This document shows, one piece after another, positions 47,049 through 57,025 of a stretch of DNA of 64,000 nucleotides (position 1 is its first letter; each line of letters begins with the position of its first letter). Below the pieces are notes generated by a model. It saw only the letters and a list, made by a program, of their open reading frames with translations. It searched no databases and was not told where the DNA came from. The position numbers and the translations under genes are program-made. Source of the DNA: VAZQ01 sp963725065 (GTDB lineage: Bacteria; Pseudomonadota; Alphaproteobacteria; Rhizobiales; Xanthobacteraceae); NCBI GenBank assembly GCA_963725065.1, contig CAVRXD010000052.1, positions 62,001-126,000 of the forward strand. Reading direction: 5' to 3'.

Positions 47049-50000
47049 CTATTGCGCTGGGACCGGTTTGACCGCCTTGTCCTTGCGCGCGGCGCGCCAT
47101 TCCTCGAACCGTCGAACCACGACGAAGAACGACGGGACGAACAGAACGGCAAGACAAGTCGAGGCGAGCATGCCGCTGAACACCGCGATGCCGATCGATT
47201 TGCGCGCACTGGCGCCGGCTCCGGTCGCCAGCACCAGCGGCAGCACCCCCAGGATGAAGGCAAACGATGTCATGAGGATGGGACGAAAGCGTGCGCGCGC
47301 GGCCTCGATGGCCGACTCGAGGATCGGCTTGCCGTCAAACACGCGTCGCTCGCGCGCGACTTCCACGATCAGGATGGCGTTCTTCGCCGAAAGTGCGATC
47401 AGCAGCACGAGGCCGATCTGAGTGTAGAGATTATTGTCGATGCCCAGCCCTTTGAGCGCCACCACGGGCCCGATCAGGGAGAGCGGCACCGCAAGAAGGA
47501 CGGCCACCGGCATCAACCAGCTCTCGTACTGGCCGGCCAACACCAGGTACACAAGCAGCATGGCAAGCGCGAAAATGTAGTAAATCTGATTGCCGACGAT
47601 CTTTTCCTGGTACGACATCGCCGTCCATTCGAACCCGGCGCCCGGTGGCAAGACCTTGTTGGCGATCTGCTCCATCAGGGCGTTGGCCTCGCCTGAACTG
47701 AATCCGGTCGCGGGCAGGCCGAGCACCGTCGAGGATGGATAGAGATTGTATAGACTCAAGAGCGAGGGTCCGACCGACGGGGTGATATGGATCATGGTCC
47801 CGAGCGGGATCATGGCCCCTTGCTTGTTGCGGACGGGCAGAAGCTCGATGTCTTCGGGCCGCAAGCGAAACTGCGAATCCGCCTGCACATAGACCTGGAA
47901 GACGCGGCCGAACTTGTTGAACTGACCCACATAACTCGATCCGAGATAAGCCGCGAGCGTCGAGAACACTTCATCGATGGAGACCTGCAGCGTCTCCGCC
48001 TTGGCGCGGTCCACATCGACCTTCATCTGCGGCACCGTGGAGCGGAACGAGCTGGTCACCCGCTGCAGCCCACTCTGCGATTGCGCGTCCTTCACCACTG
48101 CATTGGTCAGGGTCTGCAGCTTGGTCAGGTCGAAGCTGCCGTCACGCAACTCCAGCTGCATTGCAAAACCACCCGCATTGCCAATTCCCTGGATGGGCGG
48201 CGGCGGGAACGCAACGATGCGCGCCTCGGTTATGACGGCGAAATCCCGGTTGAATTGCTGGAACAGCGACCGCAGATCCTCGCCCTTGCCGCGCACGCTC
48301 CAATCCTTGAGCACGACATAGGCGACGCCAGCGTTGGCAAGGGTCGAGTTGTTGTCGAGGGCGGACACGCCGGAGATCGCGATCACGTTTTCCACTGCCG
48401 GGTTCTTGCCGGCAATTGCGCTCAGTTGATCCATCACCGCCTGGGTTCGTTCAAGCGAAGCGCCGTCCGGCAGCTGCGCGGTCACGAGAATGTAGCCCTG
48501 GTCTTCGATCGGGAGAAAGCCGGTCGGCACCCGGGAGAGACCGTAGCCTGCTCCGCCGATCACGATGAGCGCGATGATGCACATCAGCCCACTGTGTCCG
48601 ACCATGCCCCCGATCAGTCGGGTATATGCCCGTTCGAACGGGTTATAGATCGCATTGAAGCCGCGAAAGAACCAATTGCGCTGTTCCGGCGGCACGGGCG
48701 GCCGCAGCCATAACGCGCACTGGGTCGGCTTCAACGTGGCGGCATTGATGGCACTGAGCAGCGCGGTCGCGGCGATCACCAGCGCGAACTGCGCGAACAT
48801 CTGTCCGGTAAGCCCCGGAATAAAGGCGGCCGGCAGAAATACCGACATCAATACGAGCGTGATGCCGATGATCGGGCCGAACAGCTCGTTCATGGCCTGG
48901 ATGGCTGCCTCTTTCGGCGCCAATCCGCGCTCGATGTGATGTGCCGCGCCTTCGACCACCACGATGGCATCGTCAACGACGATGCCGATCGCCAGCACGA
49001 TCGCGAACAGCGTCGACAGGTTGACCGTGAACCCGAGCGCGGCCATGCCGGCGAATGCACCGATGATGGTCACCGGGACCGTGGTCATGGGCACCAGCAT
49101 GGCGCGCCAATCCTGCAGGAACACCACGATCACGATCAGAACCAGGATCGCCGCCTCGAACAGCGTCTTCCATACCTCGTTGATGGAAGCACGGACAAAG
49201 GTCGTGGTATCGAATGGAATGCTGTAGGCCAGCCCTTGCGGAAAGCTCTTCGCGAGCTGAGTCATCTTGGTGCCGACCGCACCGGCCACGTCCAACGCGT
49301 TCGCCTCCAACGTCTGATAGATGCCGATGCCCGCCGCCGGCTTGCCGTTGAGCGTGAAAACCTGGCTGTAAAGCTGGGCGCCAAGCTCGACGCGCGCAAC
49401 GTCGCGCAGATATGTCATCTGGCCGTTGCTTTCGGTCTTGACGACGATGTTCTCGAACTGGCTGACGTCGTCTAGGCGGGTCGCAATGTCGAGCGTGTAC
49501 TGGAATGGCTGCGTGCTCGGTGCCGGGGGCATGCCGAGCTGGCCGGCGGTCACTTGCTGGTTCTGGCCTTTGAGCGCATCGACGACGTCTTGAGTGGTGA
49601 GCGAGCGCGCGTAAAGCTTGTTGGGGTCGAGCCAGACCCGCATGGAATACTGCCCGGCCCCGAAGATGTTGACCTGACCGACGCCTGGCAAGCGGGCGAG
49701 TTCCGGCTGCAGATTGATGGTCGCATAATTGGCGAGGAAGAGGCTGTCGTAGCGGCCGTCGGGGGATGTCAGGGTGACGAACTGCAGAATGGCGGTGGAC
49801 TTCTGTTGAACCGTTACACCCTGCGCTTGCACCGCCTGGGGCAACTGAGCAAGCGCGCTGGACACCCGGTTCTGCACCAGTACCTGCGCGAAGTTGATAT
49901 CCATTCCGATCTTGAACGTCACGGTAAGCGAATAGCTTCCGTCAGACGCACTGTAGGACTGCATGTAGATCATGCCGTCGACGCCATTGACCTGCTGCTC

Positions 50001-50198
50001 GATCGGCAGGGCAACGGTATCGACCACGGCGCGCGCGCCAGCACCAGGATATCGAGTGGTGACCGAAATGGTCGGAGGCACGACGTTGGGATATTGCGCC
50101 ACCGGGAGCCGCAGTAGGCACACGGCGCCGATGACCACCATGAGGATGGCGAGCACGTTCGCTAGAACGGGACGCTCGATGAAAAATTTTGAGATCAT
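47049..50198 (-). CDS. RND multidrug efflux permease (AcrB/MexB type)
   Basis: A 1049-residue HAE1-family proton antiporter. It starts FFIERPVLANVLAILMVVIG; QYPNVVPPTISVTTRYPGA and GIVVDDAIVVVEGAAHHIE (relay aspartates in helix 4) are diagnostic. Length and motifs fit AcrB-type trimers that export drugs, bile-like detergents or solvents. It lies nine bases downstream of its adaptor gene, on the same strand. It differs from the pump at 23802-27002 by the absence of the glycine-rich insert and by an AcrB-like start. Confidence 0.94.
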   Translation of the reverse strand: MISKFFIERPVLANVLAILMVVIGAVCLLRLPVAQYPNVVPPTISVTTRYPGAGARAVVDTVALPIEQQVNGVDGMIYMQSYSASDGSYSLTVTFKIGMDINFAQVLVQNRVSSALAQLPQAVQAQGVTVQQKSTAILQFVTLTSPDGRYDSLFLANYATINLQPELARLPGVGQVNIFGAGQYSMRVWLDPNKLYARSLTTQDVVDALKGQNQQVTAGQLGMPPAPSTQPFQYTLDIATRLDDVSQFENIVVKTESNGQMTYLRDVARVELGAQLYSQVFTLNGKPAAGIGIYQTLEANALDVAGAVGTKMTQLAKSFPQGLAYSIPFDTTTFVRASINEVWKTLFEAAILVLIVIVVFLQDWRAMLVPMTTVPVTIIGAFAGMAALGFTVNLSTLFAIVLAIGIVVDDAIVVVEGAAHHIERGLAPKEAAIQAMNELFGPIIGITLVLMSVFLPAAFIPGLTGQMFAQFALVIAATALLSAINAATLKPTQCALWLRPPVPPEQRNWFFRGFNAIYNPFERAYTRLIGGMVGHSGLMCIIALIVIGGAGYGLSRVPTGFLPIEDQGYILVTAQLPDGASLERTQAVMDQLSAIAGKNPAVENVIAISGVSALDNNSTLANAGVAYVVLKDWSVRGKGEDLRSLFQQFNRDFAVITEARIVAFPPPPIQGIGNAGGFAMQLELRDGSFDLTKLQTLTNAVVKDAQSQSGLQRVTSSFRSTVPQMKVDVDRAKAETLQVSIDEVFSTLAAYLGSSYVGQFNKFGRVFQVYVQADSQFRLRPEDIELLPVRNKQGAMIPLGTMIHITPSVGPSLLSLYNLYPSSTVLGLPATGFSSGEANALMEQIANKVLPPGAGFEWTAMSYQEKIVGNQIYYIFALAMLLVYLVLAGQYESWLMPVAVLLAVPLSLIGPVVALKGLGIDNNLYTQIGLVLLIALSAKNAILIVEVARERRVFDGKPILESAIEAARARFRPILMTSFAFILGVLPLVLATGAGASARKSIGIAVFSGMLASTCLAVLFVPSFFVVVRRFEEWRAARKDKAVKPVPAQ

Positions 50199-50207
50199 GA
50201 CGCGGCG

Positions 50208-51461
50208 TTATTTCGGTGCGACCGGATCCGCCGCCGCGGACGTCGGCGTCCGCAGTTGCGGATCGACCTTCTGGCCGGGAACAGCGTCGAGGATGCCTGA
50301 CACAACCACGCGCTCGTCGGGCTTCACCCCGCTCTCGACGACCTGCATCTCGCCGACCACCTGACCGAGCTGCACCCGTCGCTGCTCGACGACAGTATCG
50401 GCGTTGACCGTCAGCACGTAGCGGCCCGCCTGATCGCTGCCCACAGCCACCGCCGGAATGAGCAGCGCAGGTTCCGAGCGCAACGGCACCCGCACGCGAA
50501 CGAAATAACCCGGCAGCAAACCGGCCTTCGCGTTCTCGAAAGAGCCCCGCACCTGCAGCGTTCCGGTCGACTGATTGACTTCGGGGGATGTGTAGTCGAG
50601 CAGGCCCTGGTGTGGATATCCGGTCTCGGTCTGCAGCCCAACCTCAACCGGGACCTTGTTTATGAGCTCGGCAACGGTCACGCCGCGTTCCGCCATCGAG
50701 GCGCGGACGCGCTGAACGTCGCGTTCGCTGAGGTTGAACCAGACCCAGATCGGGTTGATCTGGACAATGGTCGCGAGCTCGCTCGGTTGGTTCCCGCCGA
50801 CCAGTTCGCCGACCGAGACTTTGCGCGCGGTGACGACGCCGTCGAACGGGGCCGACACCGTGGTGTATCCGAGCGTGATTTCCGCGTTCTGGGAATTGGC
50901 CTGTGCTTGCAGCACATTGGCCCGCGCCGTGTCTCGGTTGGCCCGCGCCTTGTCGAGATTGGCTTGGGTCGAGACGTCCTTGGCCTGCAGTTCCTGCTGC
51001 CGCGTGAATTCGGCTTCGGCATTGACGAGCGTCGCCTTGGCGCCCTCCTCCGCTGCTTGGGCCTGCTCCAACTGAACCTTGTAGGGCTCCGGCTCGATCA
51101 CGAACAGCGGCGTGCCCTTCTTCACGACCTGGCCGTCTTGATACTTGATCTCTTGCACATATCCTTGCACGCGAGCCACGAGCTTGATGTTGTTCACCGA
51201 GGCGACATTGCCGGTCGCCTCCAAATAGGGCGTCACAGTCTGCTGTACCGGCAGTTCGACCGTCACTTTCGGTGGCGGCGGCGCGATAAAACGGTTTTCC
51301 TGACCGCACGCCGTCAGCAGGACGGCGATCGCCGCACAGGCGATTAGGGTCACGCGCTCTCCACCGCATGCCCGCGTCCGGCGCCGGTCGCCTTCGGTGC
51401 GCTGGCCCTGCGTGAGGCAAACTCCAACGGCGCCCGAGAAGGTCTCGGCAGCACATTTCAT
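50208..51461 (-). CDS. RND periplasmic adaptor lipoprotein (AcrA/MexA type)
   Basis: A 417-residue membrane-fusion protein. The lipobox LLTAC-GQ near residue 53 implies lipid anchoring. Lipoyl halves (VARVQGYVQEIKYQDGQVVKKG and GYTTVSAPFDGVVTARKVSVG) flank a long coiled-coil hairpin. The ATG at 51461 has an ideal GGAGAG ribosome site but gives a long n-region; GTG at 51353 (MTLIACAAIAVLLTAC) with GGAGAG is an alternative that yields a normal-length signal. It pairs with the permease nine bases downstream. Confidence 0.9.
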   Translation of the reverse strand: MKCAAETFSGAVGVCLTQGQRTEGDRRRTRACGGERVTLIACAAIAVLLTACGQENRFIAPPPPKVTVELPVQQTVTPYLEATGNVASVNNIKLVARVQGYVQEIKYQDGQVVKKGTPLFVIEPEPYKVQLEQAQAAEEGAKATLVNAEAEFTRQQELQAKDVSTQANLDKARANRDTARANVLQAQANSQNAEITLGYTTVSAPFDGVVTARKVSVGELVGGNQPSELATIVQINPIWVWFNLSERDVQRVRASMAERGVTVAELINKVPVEVGLQTETGYPHQGLLDYTSPEVNQSTGTLQVRGSFENAKAGLLPGYFVRVRVPLRSEPALLIPAVAVGSDQAGRYVLTVNADTVVEQRRVQLGQVVGEMQVVESGVKPDERVVVSGILDAVPGQKVDPQLRTPTSAAADPVAPK

Positions 51462-51735
51462 GTTCATCTCTCCGGTCTTGCGCCGGTCACCGACATCGCC
51501 CGAGCGCGTGACCAAGACATCGACTTCCTCGTAAGCGAGCCGGGCGCAGGTTACGACGTGTCGATATTTTCGCGCCAGCCAATACTTAGCCTACCTGCGA
51601 CAAAATTGATGAAGCCTCCGCGTGCGAAGCTGCGATGGAGCACCCTTTGCAAGATTCGGTGTTGGATTACTTGATCTTCGCTGGGCGAGCCAGATTGATT
51701 GTCGGGACAATGGAGCGGACGGCGCCGCTGAAGGC

Positions 51736-53697
51736 CTAGCGAGACGCCTTGGCCGCCGGCGCCCGCTCCGTCGTTTCGGCCTTGAGCTGGAGTTCCTGGA
51801 TGACGTCTTGGCCATACCGGACGAGCGCTCCGGTCTTCTCGGCATCCCCGACGCCGGTGAGATCCACCACCCCCTCGCAATAGGCGAGGATCAACGCGTT
51901 GGCGAGGTCCGCCGGCTTGGCCTTCGGGTTCTGCGCAAGCATGCTGTCGGCTTGCGCGATCGCTGCAGGGGCGGGGAAATTCAGGTCCGGCTTGCCCCGA
52001 ATCTGTGTGGCGGTGGCGACCAACGACGAAGGCACGCGCGAATTGTCGTTGGCCGGGCATTTAAGCGAAGGTTGCCAACCAGGGTCACGCTCCGCGAGCG
52101 AATACCCTACCGGGACCGCCCAGATGATGCTGACATCGGGCTCCGCCTCGGTCACTACGCTCTGATTGGACAGGTACGACGTGATGTCGAGCGCGAACCG
52201 CTTGACCGCCAGGCTTTTCGCTTGATCCGACCCGCCGCTTCTGGCCGCGACCGGACAGTAGGCTGCCACGAGATTGTTGACGATGTCCGCCATGTCCGCG
52301 CCGGGATGCGACGCCTTGTACAAATCGACCAGCGTGGTGTAGGCGACGGAGCGCTGCGCCATTTCGCCGCCCAACATCGCGATCAACTGGGGATCGAGGT
52401 CGGCACTGCCTCCCTGGCCGACGTTCGCGCATTCAAAGCGCCGAGCGGCGTCACTCGCATAGACCGGCAGGGACAAGGTCGAGCGCCAGCTCCCGGCCAA
52501 GGCAGGCGTCGCGTTCGGAGCTGCGTCGTTACCCCAGTTCGTGCGCACGTAGTTGGCAAGATCTGCAACATCGCTGTCGTTCAGCGAGCCCGCAAAACTC
52601 GGCATTGCCTGGATCCCGTCGCGAGCAGGAACGCCTTGCAGGACCACAGAGAGCGTGTCGAAAGGCTTGGTTGCGATCACCGCCGGATTGCCGGCGAGTG
52701 GGGGAATCGAGCCGACAACACCCTGGCCATTTGCCTGGTGGCAGGTCGCACAATTGTCCGCGTACAATTTGGCGGCCCGGGCCGCAATCTCGGGCGGCAG
52801 CTTTTTCGCCGCAACGAGCGCCGGCGCACTACTTCCGTTGGTCACATCGAGCAGATAGCTGGCCATGGCGTCGAGATCGTCCGGCGTCAGAAAAGACAAG
52901 CTGTCGTGCACGACCTCCTGCATCGGGCCCAATGCGGTGGAATTGTTGGCAGCGCCCTTCTTGAGAAACGCGATGAGCTGGGACTTATCCCAGCGATTGG
53001 TCCGGGCCAAAGCTTCTGGGGTGATGTTAGGTGCGTACCACTGATCGATCTGTGCGCCCTTGAAGCGCTCGCTTGCGACTGTCGCGCCCATGAAATTTCG
53101 CGGCGTGTGACAGTCGCCGCAATGGCCGAGCGCCTCGACCAGATAGGCGCCCCGATTCCATTGGGCGCTCTTCGTCGGGTCGGGCTCGAACCATTGCGCG
53201 CGGAAGAATAGCGCCCGCCACACCAGCATGCCGTAGCGGATGCTGAAGGGAAATGTCAGCTCATTCTCCTGGTTCTTCTGCTTGATGGGTGGAAGGCTGC
53301 GGAAATAGGACCACAACGCCTTGAGATCATCCTCGCTGATCTTGGTGAAGGCGTCGAACGGCATGGTGGGATACAGGAACTTGCCGTCGGCCCGGATGCC
53401 GGAGTGAACGGCTTGCTTGAACTCCTCGAATGTCCACGCACCGATCCCGGTTTCACGGTCCGGTGTGATGTTGGGCGAGTACATCACGCCGAACGGCGTG
53501 TTCATCCGCAGTCCACCGGCATAAGCCTTATCGCGCGCCGCCGTATGGCAGGGCATGCAATCGGCGGCCCGCGCGAGGTAGTTCCCCCGCGCAATCATGT
53601 CGGGATCAGCGGCCTCCTCCGCCACCGCGTGGCCGGGATCACCTGCAACCAGAGCAGCTGCGGCGAGCAGGCTGGCGAGCAAACATCTGACATGCAT
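51736..53697 (-). CDS. Three-haem cytochrome c with a duplicated C-terminal region
   Basis: A 653-residue exported protein (signal peptide to about AVAEE). Haem-binding motifs CMPCH (47-51), CGDCH (193-197) and CATCH (316-320) match the three-haem subunit of membrane alcohol/gluconate-type dehydrogenases, with the usual MPSFAGSLNDSDVADLANYVR axial-ligand region near 365. That family normally ends near residue 430; here about 230 more residues contain two similar segments, ADMADIVNNLVAAYCPVAA (467-485) and ADLANALILAYCEGVVDL (596-613), each followed by a helix (LAVKRFALDI, GALVRYGQDVI). No dehydrogenase subunit gene lies beside it. ATG at MHVRCLLASLL chosen. Confidence 0.85.
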   Translation of the reverse strand: MHVRCLLASLLAAAALVAGDPGHAVAEEAADPDMIARGNYLARAADCMPCHTAARDKAYAGGLRMNTPFGVMYSPNITPDRETGIGAWTFEEFKQAVHSGIRADGKFLYPTMPFDAFTKISEDDLKALWSYFRSLPPIKQKNQENELTFPFSIRYGMLVWRALFFRAQWFEPDPTKSAQWNRGAYLVEALGHCGDCHTPRNFMGATVASERFKGAQIDQWYAPNITPEALARTNRWDKSQLIAFLKKGAANNSTALGPMQEVVHDSLSFLTPDDLDAMASYLLDVTNGSSAPALVAAKKLPPEIAARAAKLYADNCATCHQANGQGVVGSIPPLAGNPAVIATKPFDTLSVVLQGVPARDGIQAMPSFAGSLNDSDVADLANYVRTNWGNDAAPNATPALAGSWRSTLSLPVYASDAARRFECANVGQGGSADLDPQLIAMLGGEMAQRSVAYTTLVDLYKASHPGADMADIVNNLVAAYCPVAARSGGSDQAKSLAVKRFALDITSYLSNQSVVTEAEPDVSIIWAVPVGYSLAERDPGWQPSLKCPANDNSRVPSSLVATATQIRGKPDLNFPAPAAIAQADSMLAQNPKAKPADLANALILAYCEGVVDLTGVGDAEKTGALVRYGQDVIQELQLKAETTERAPAAKASR

Positions 53698-53882
53698 AGC
53701 GGTCGGCTCGCCGGCTGGTGGTGGCAATCGAGCGTTCGAGACGAGAGCGAAGCAAGGGCCCCCGTCCGTTGGACGGACGAGCGACCCTCGGATGGCGTCG
53801 GTCAGCCTTTGCGTCTTTGGTGTAGTAATGTACATCAGCGTTGCGGCGCGGCAAAGAGCGCGGCGGTGCGAGGACGATGTCG

Positions 53883-54509
53883 ATGACGAGGTCTATTCGG
53901 TATCCGGCCATGAAAAGTGCAAGCCGCTTGCTGGCGTTGATCGTCGGCGTGCTCATCCTGTGCGCGGTGCTGCCCGCGCGCGCACAGTATGCCTGTACAA
54001 CCAACTACTGTATTCGCAGCCAGAGCCTGTCGGTGCAGACCCCGCCGGAATGGCCGGCCGTCGCGGTCGAGCCATGCTGTCAGACCCATTGGGGCGCCCT
54101 CCCAGGAGGCATCGACTGGACCAACGCAGCGCCCGTCATGATCTGTACCGCCAATGCAGAATACGCCACGGCTTTCCCGAATTGCGGAGGCCCCCACAAT
54201 CTGTCGCAGGCGTTTCCCCTGGACTACTGGCAACCGAAGATCGGAATTGGCGTCGCTTGGCCCAACCCCAAGGACTATCGCTACGAAATGCAAAGCGTCC
54301 CGCTCATCGATGGTACGGACGGCACCTGCGCGCAGTATTCCAATCAACCCGGGAAGGTGACAAATTGGTGGGTGTATGAACTCAAGGAGCCAAAGCGTGG
54401 CTCCTACGTGTTCACCGCGAACGTGAGTTTCCAGAAGGGCGAGAAGGGATATTATGCCGTGCTCAATGGTTGCAAGCTCGAGTTCCCGGCTGCAACGGGC
54501 GCGCAATAA
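53883..54509 (+). CDS. Secreted cysteine-rich protein of unknown function
   Basis: A 208-residue protein with a signal peptide (SRLLALIVGVLILCAVLPARA, cleavage before QYACTTNYC). The mature part holds eight cysteines, an even number suited to disulfides in the periplasm, many aromatic residues and motifs such as AVEPCCQTHWG and AFPNCGGPHNLSQAFPLDYW. I recognise no family. The start at 53883 is favoured by GAGG nine bases upstream; ATG at 53877 and at 53910 (MKSASRLL) are alternatives. It is divergent from the cytochrome gene, so they may share a control region. Confidence 0.7.
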   Translation: MTRSIRYPAMKSASRLLALIVGVLILCAVLPARAQYACTTNYCIRSQSLSVQTPPEWPAVAVEPCCQTHWGALPGGIDWTNAAPVMICTANAEYATAFPNCGGPHNLSQAFPLDYWQPKIGIGVAWPNPKDYRYEMQSVPLIDGTDGTCAQYSNQPGKVTNWWVYELKEPKRGSYVFTANVSFQKGEKGYYAVLNGCKLEFPAATGAQ

Positions 54510-54745
54510 AGCGAGCAGATCAAGGAATGCCGCATTCCTGCGCTCCGGCGAAGATCGGGGCGTCCCCTGCGACACTGGATGCGACGTGCGCGGTTCGACG
54601 GAATTGCGGGTGGTTGGGTGATGGCAGGCGGCATTGTCAGGCTATTCTGATCGGAGCGCCGGCGATAACCGTTCAGGCGGTGAATGGCCGGCGCTGTGTC
54701 TGGCGCAGTTCCGCTGCGAACGACGCGCGAAGCAAGAGGCATCAC

Positions 54746-55069
54746 ATGCTTTCCTCCGGTGTGATACTTGCGCTCGGCGGCACGTTGCTGCTGGTCGTCG
54801 CCGACAGTGTGCCCAGCCTCAACGTCGAACCCGCCTGTCGCGCGGCCGCGAAGATGGGCGAAAGCTTGAGCTTAGACACCACACTCCGGCAATGTCTTGC
54901 TGATGAAAAAAGCGCTCGCGACCAATTGGAGAAGGAATGGACCCAATTCACGCCGGCATTGCGCCAGCGTTGCGTCGCCACCACGCGGACCGGCGGCGAC
55001 CCCAGTTATGTCGAAGTGCTCGTGTGCCTGCAGATGGGCCGTGACGCAGGCCAGATCCAACGCAACTGA
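54746..55069 (+). CDS. Conserved hypothetical protein with N-terminal helix
   Basis: A 107-residue protein: a membrane or signal helix (GVILALGGTLLLVVAD) and a charged helical remainder with four cysteines (EPACRAAAK, RQCLADEKSARDQLEKEW, RQRCVATTRTGGDPSYVEVLVCLQM). The pattern C-x-A ... CL..E..AR.QL...W..F ... TGG.P.YVE.L.CL.MARD matches unknowns I recall from Bradyrhizobium-type genomes. Function unknown, probably periplasmic. The ATG was chosen because the helix follows directly; AGAGG lies about six bases upstream. Confidence 0.72.
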   Translation: MLSSGVILALGGTLLLVVADSVPSLNVEPACRAAAKMGESLSLDTTLRQCLADEKSARDQLEKEWTQFTPALRQRCVATTRTGGDPSYVEVLVCLQMGRDAGQIQRN

Positions 55070-55238
55070 CAAAGACGCAGATCGCGAATGCATTGGTCTC
55101 ACCCGGCTGTCCTTCCCCGCCGAGCCCGGACTTGGCACCCGCACTAGGCGTGCAGCGGCGCGCAACCCGTGCCGATGGATCACCCACACCTGAGCACACG
55201 ACAAAAGCGGGCCTGAAAATCACGGACCGGAGCAAAGC

Positions 55239-56031
55239 ATGAAGGAAGCAGAGGTCAAAGCGCGGGCGTTCGCCATGCCGCTGACAAGTCCGGCCTACCC
55301 GCCGGGCCCCTACCGTTTCGTCAATCGAGAGTTCATGGTCATCACTTATCGAACCAATCCGGACAAGCTGCGTGCGGTTTTGCCGGAACCGCTCGAGATG
55401 GATGAGCCTCTGGTCAAATACGAGTTCATCCGCATGCCGGATTCCACCGGTTTCGGCGACTATACCGAGACCGGTCAGGTGATCCCGGTGAAGTTTCGAG
55501 GCCGCAAAGGGGGATACACCCACTGCATGTTCTTGAATGACGAACCGCCGATTGCGGCTGGGCGCGAGCTTTGGGGCTTTCCAAAAAAGCTCGCCAATCC
55601 CAGCCTGCGTATCGAGGTCGACACCTTGGTCGGCACGCTCGATTATGGTCCGGTCCGGGTGCCCACCGGCACCATAGGGATACAAGCACAAAAGTGCCGA
55701 CCTGGACGCGGTCCGCGCCTCCCTGGCGACACCAAATTTTCTGCTCAAGATCATTCCGCACGTCGACGGCACCGCGAGAATTTGCGAGCTGGTCGAGTAC
55801 CAACTTGAAGACGTCACCCTCAAAGGCGCCTGGACGGGCCCGGCGGCGCTTTCCCTGGTCCCTCACGCGCTCGCGCCGGTTGCCGATTTGCCCGTGCTCG
55901 AGATCGTGTCGTCCGTGCATCTCATCTGCGATCTCACCCTCGGCCTGGGCAAGGTCGCCTACGACTATCTGGTTGCCTCCCCGGCCAGGCGCGAACCGGC
56001 GCTCGCGCCCGCCGCCGCAGGAGCTGCGTAA
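55239..56031 (+). pseudogene. Acetoacetate decarboxylase, frameshifted by one extra base
   Basis: The first 146 or so codons read as acetoacetate decarboxylase: PPGPYRFVNREFMVITYRT, GGYTHCMFLND and ELWGFPKKLANP, which holds the Schiff-base lysine. At 55671-55680 (ACCATAGGGA) the frame changes; dropping one A gives T-M-G-Y-K and restores KHKSADLDAVRASLATPNFLLK through to AYDYLVASPARREP and TAA at 56029. The repaired protein has about 263 residues, the normal size. The enzyme converts acetoacetate to acetone and CO2. The intact downstream frame suggests a recent mutation or sequencing error. It is followed one base later by an SDR gene. Confidence 0.85.
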
Positions 56032-56032
56032 C

Positions 56033-56813
56033 ATGCGTCTCAAGGACAAAGTTGCGATCGTGACCGGCGCCGCCAGCGGAATCGGCAAAGAGATCGCGAA
56101 GAACCTATGCGCGCGAAGGCGCCCGCGTCGTGATCGCCGACCTGAACCAAACAGCGGCCGATGCAGTCGCAGCAGAACTCGGCGGTCCGCTCAAGGCCCT
56201 CGCCGTGGCCATGGACGTAACCAACGAGCAACAGGTGGAGGCAGGGGTCGCGCGCACCATAGAACAGTTTGGCAAAATCGACGTGCTGGTGAGCAACGCC
56301 GGTATCCAGATCGTTGCTCCGCTGGACGAATTCGAGTTCGCGAGCTGGAAAAAGCTGCTGGCCATCCATCTCGATGGTGCGTTTCTCACGACACGTGCCG
56401 TGCTTCAGCGCATGTACAAGCAGGGCACTGGCGGCAGCATCATCTATATGGGGTCAGTGCACTCGAAAGAGGCATCGGTGTTGAAAGCGCCTTATGTCAC
56501 GGCCAAGCACGGACTGATCGGGCTTGCCAAAGTGGTCGCGAAAGAAGGCGCCAAGCACGGCGTGCGCGCGAACGTCATTTGCCCCGGCTTCGTGCGGACG
56601 CCGCTGGTCGACAAGCAAATCCCGGAGCAGGCCAAGGAGCTCGGCATTTCCGAGGCTGACGTCATCAAGAAGGTCATGCTGAAGGATACGGTCGACGGCG
56701 AATTCACCACGCTTGCCGACGTGGCCGAAACGGCAGTGTTCTTTGCCGGCTTTGAAAGCAATGCGCTGACCGGGCAGTCGCTGGTCGTCAGCCATGGCTG
56801 GTCTATGCAGTGA
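56033..56813 (+). pseudogene. 3-hydroxybutyrate dehydrogenase-type SDR, frameshifted by one extra base
   Basis: The start MRLKDKVAIVTGAASGIGKEIAK (cofactor motif TGAASGIG) is in one frame. After GCGAAGAACC at about 56098-56105 the rest continues in another: removing one A of the AA pair at 56102-56103 gives AKTYAREGARVVIADLNQ. The remainder has the NAG motif VSNAGIQ, catalytic Ser in IYMGSVHS and YVTAK, ending SLVVSHGWSMQ. The repaired length is 259 residues. Together with acetoacetate decarboxylase this forms a ketone-body pair (3-hydroxybutyrate to acetoacetate to acetone). The C-terminal match to BdhA is good, but the substrate is inferred. Confidence 0.85.
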
Positions 56814-57025
56814 CATAGCCAAAATAAGATTTACTTTTAATTTCAATTATATGCGGTGATATTTTGAGACAATAGCGCAGCAAGAAAAGGGCCTGCCCGC
56901 TCGGCGGCAGATTTGAACCTTTCGACGCCAGGACGCGACTAATGGGGACGCAGGTCACCAGCCGCCCCTGTGGGGCATTTGGGACAAGAGTGGCCGCGGA
57001 TCGATCTCTCAGGGCGAGGTGCGTC

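Noticed and set aside
54510..54745. Hairpin GGAATG-CCG-CATTCC after the secreted cysteine-rich protein gene as a terminator
   Set aside because: The stem is only six pairs with a three-base loop and no T-run follows, so it is too weak to call.
55676..55676. Programmed frameshifting in acetoacetate decarboxylase
   Set aside because: There is no slippery heptamer, stem or stop-codon arrangement of a known kind at the site, and the family is not known to use recoding. A plain one-base insertion or sequence error is simpler.
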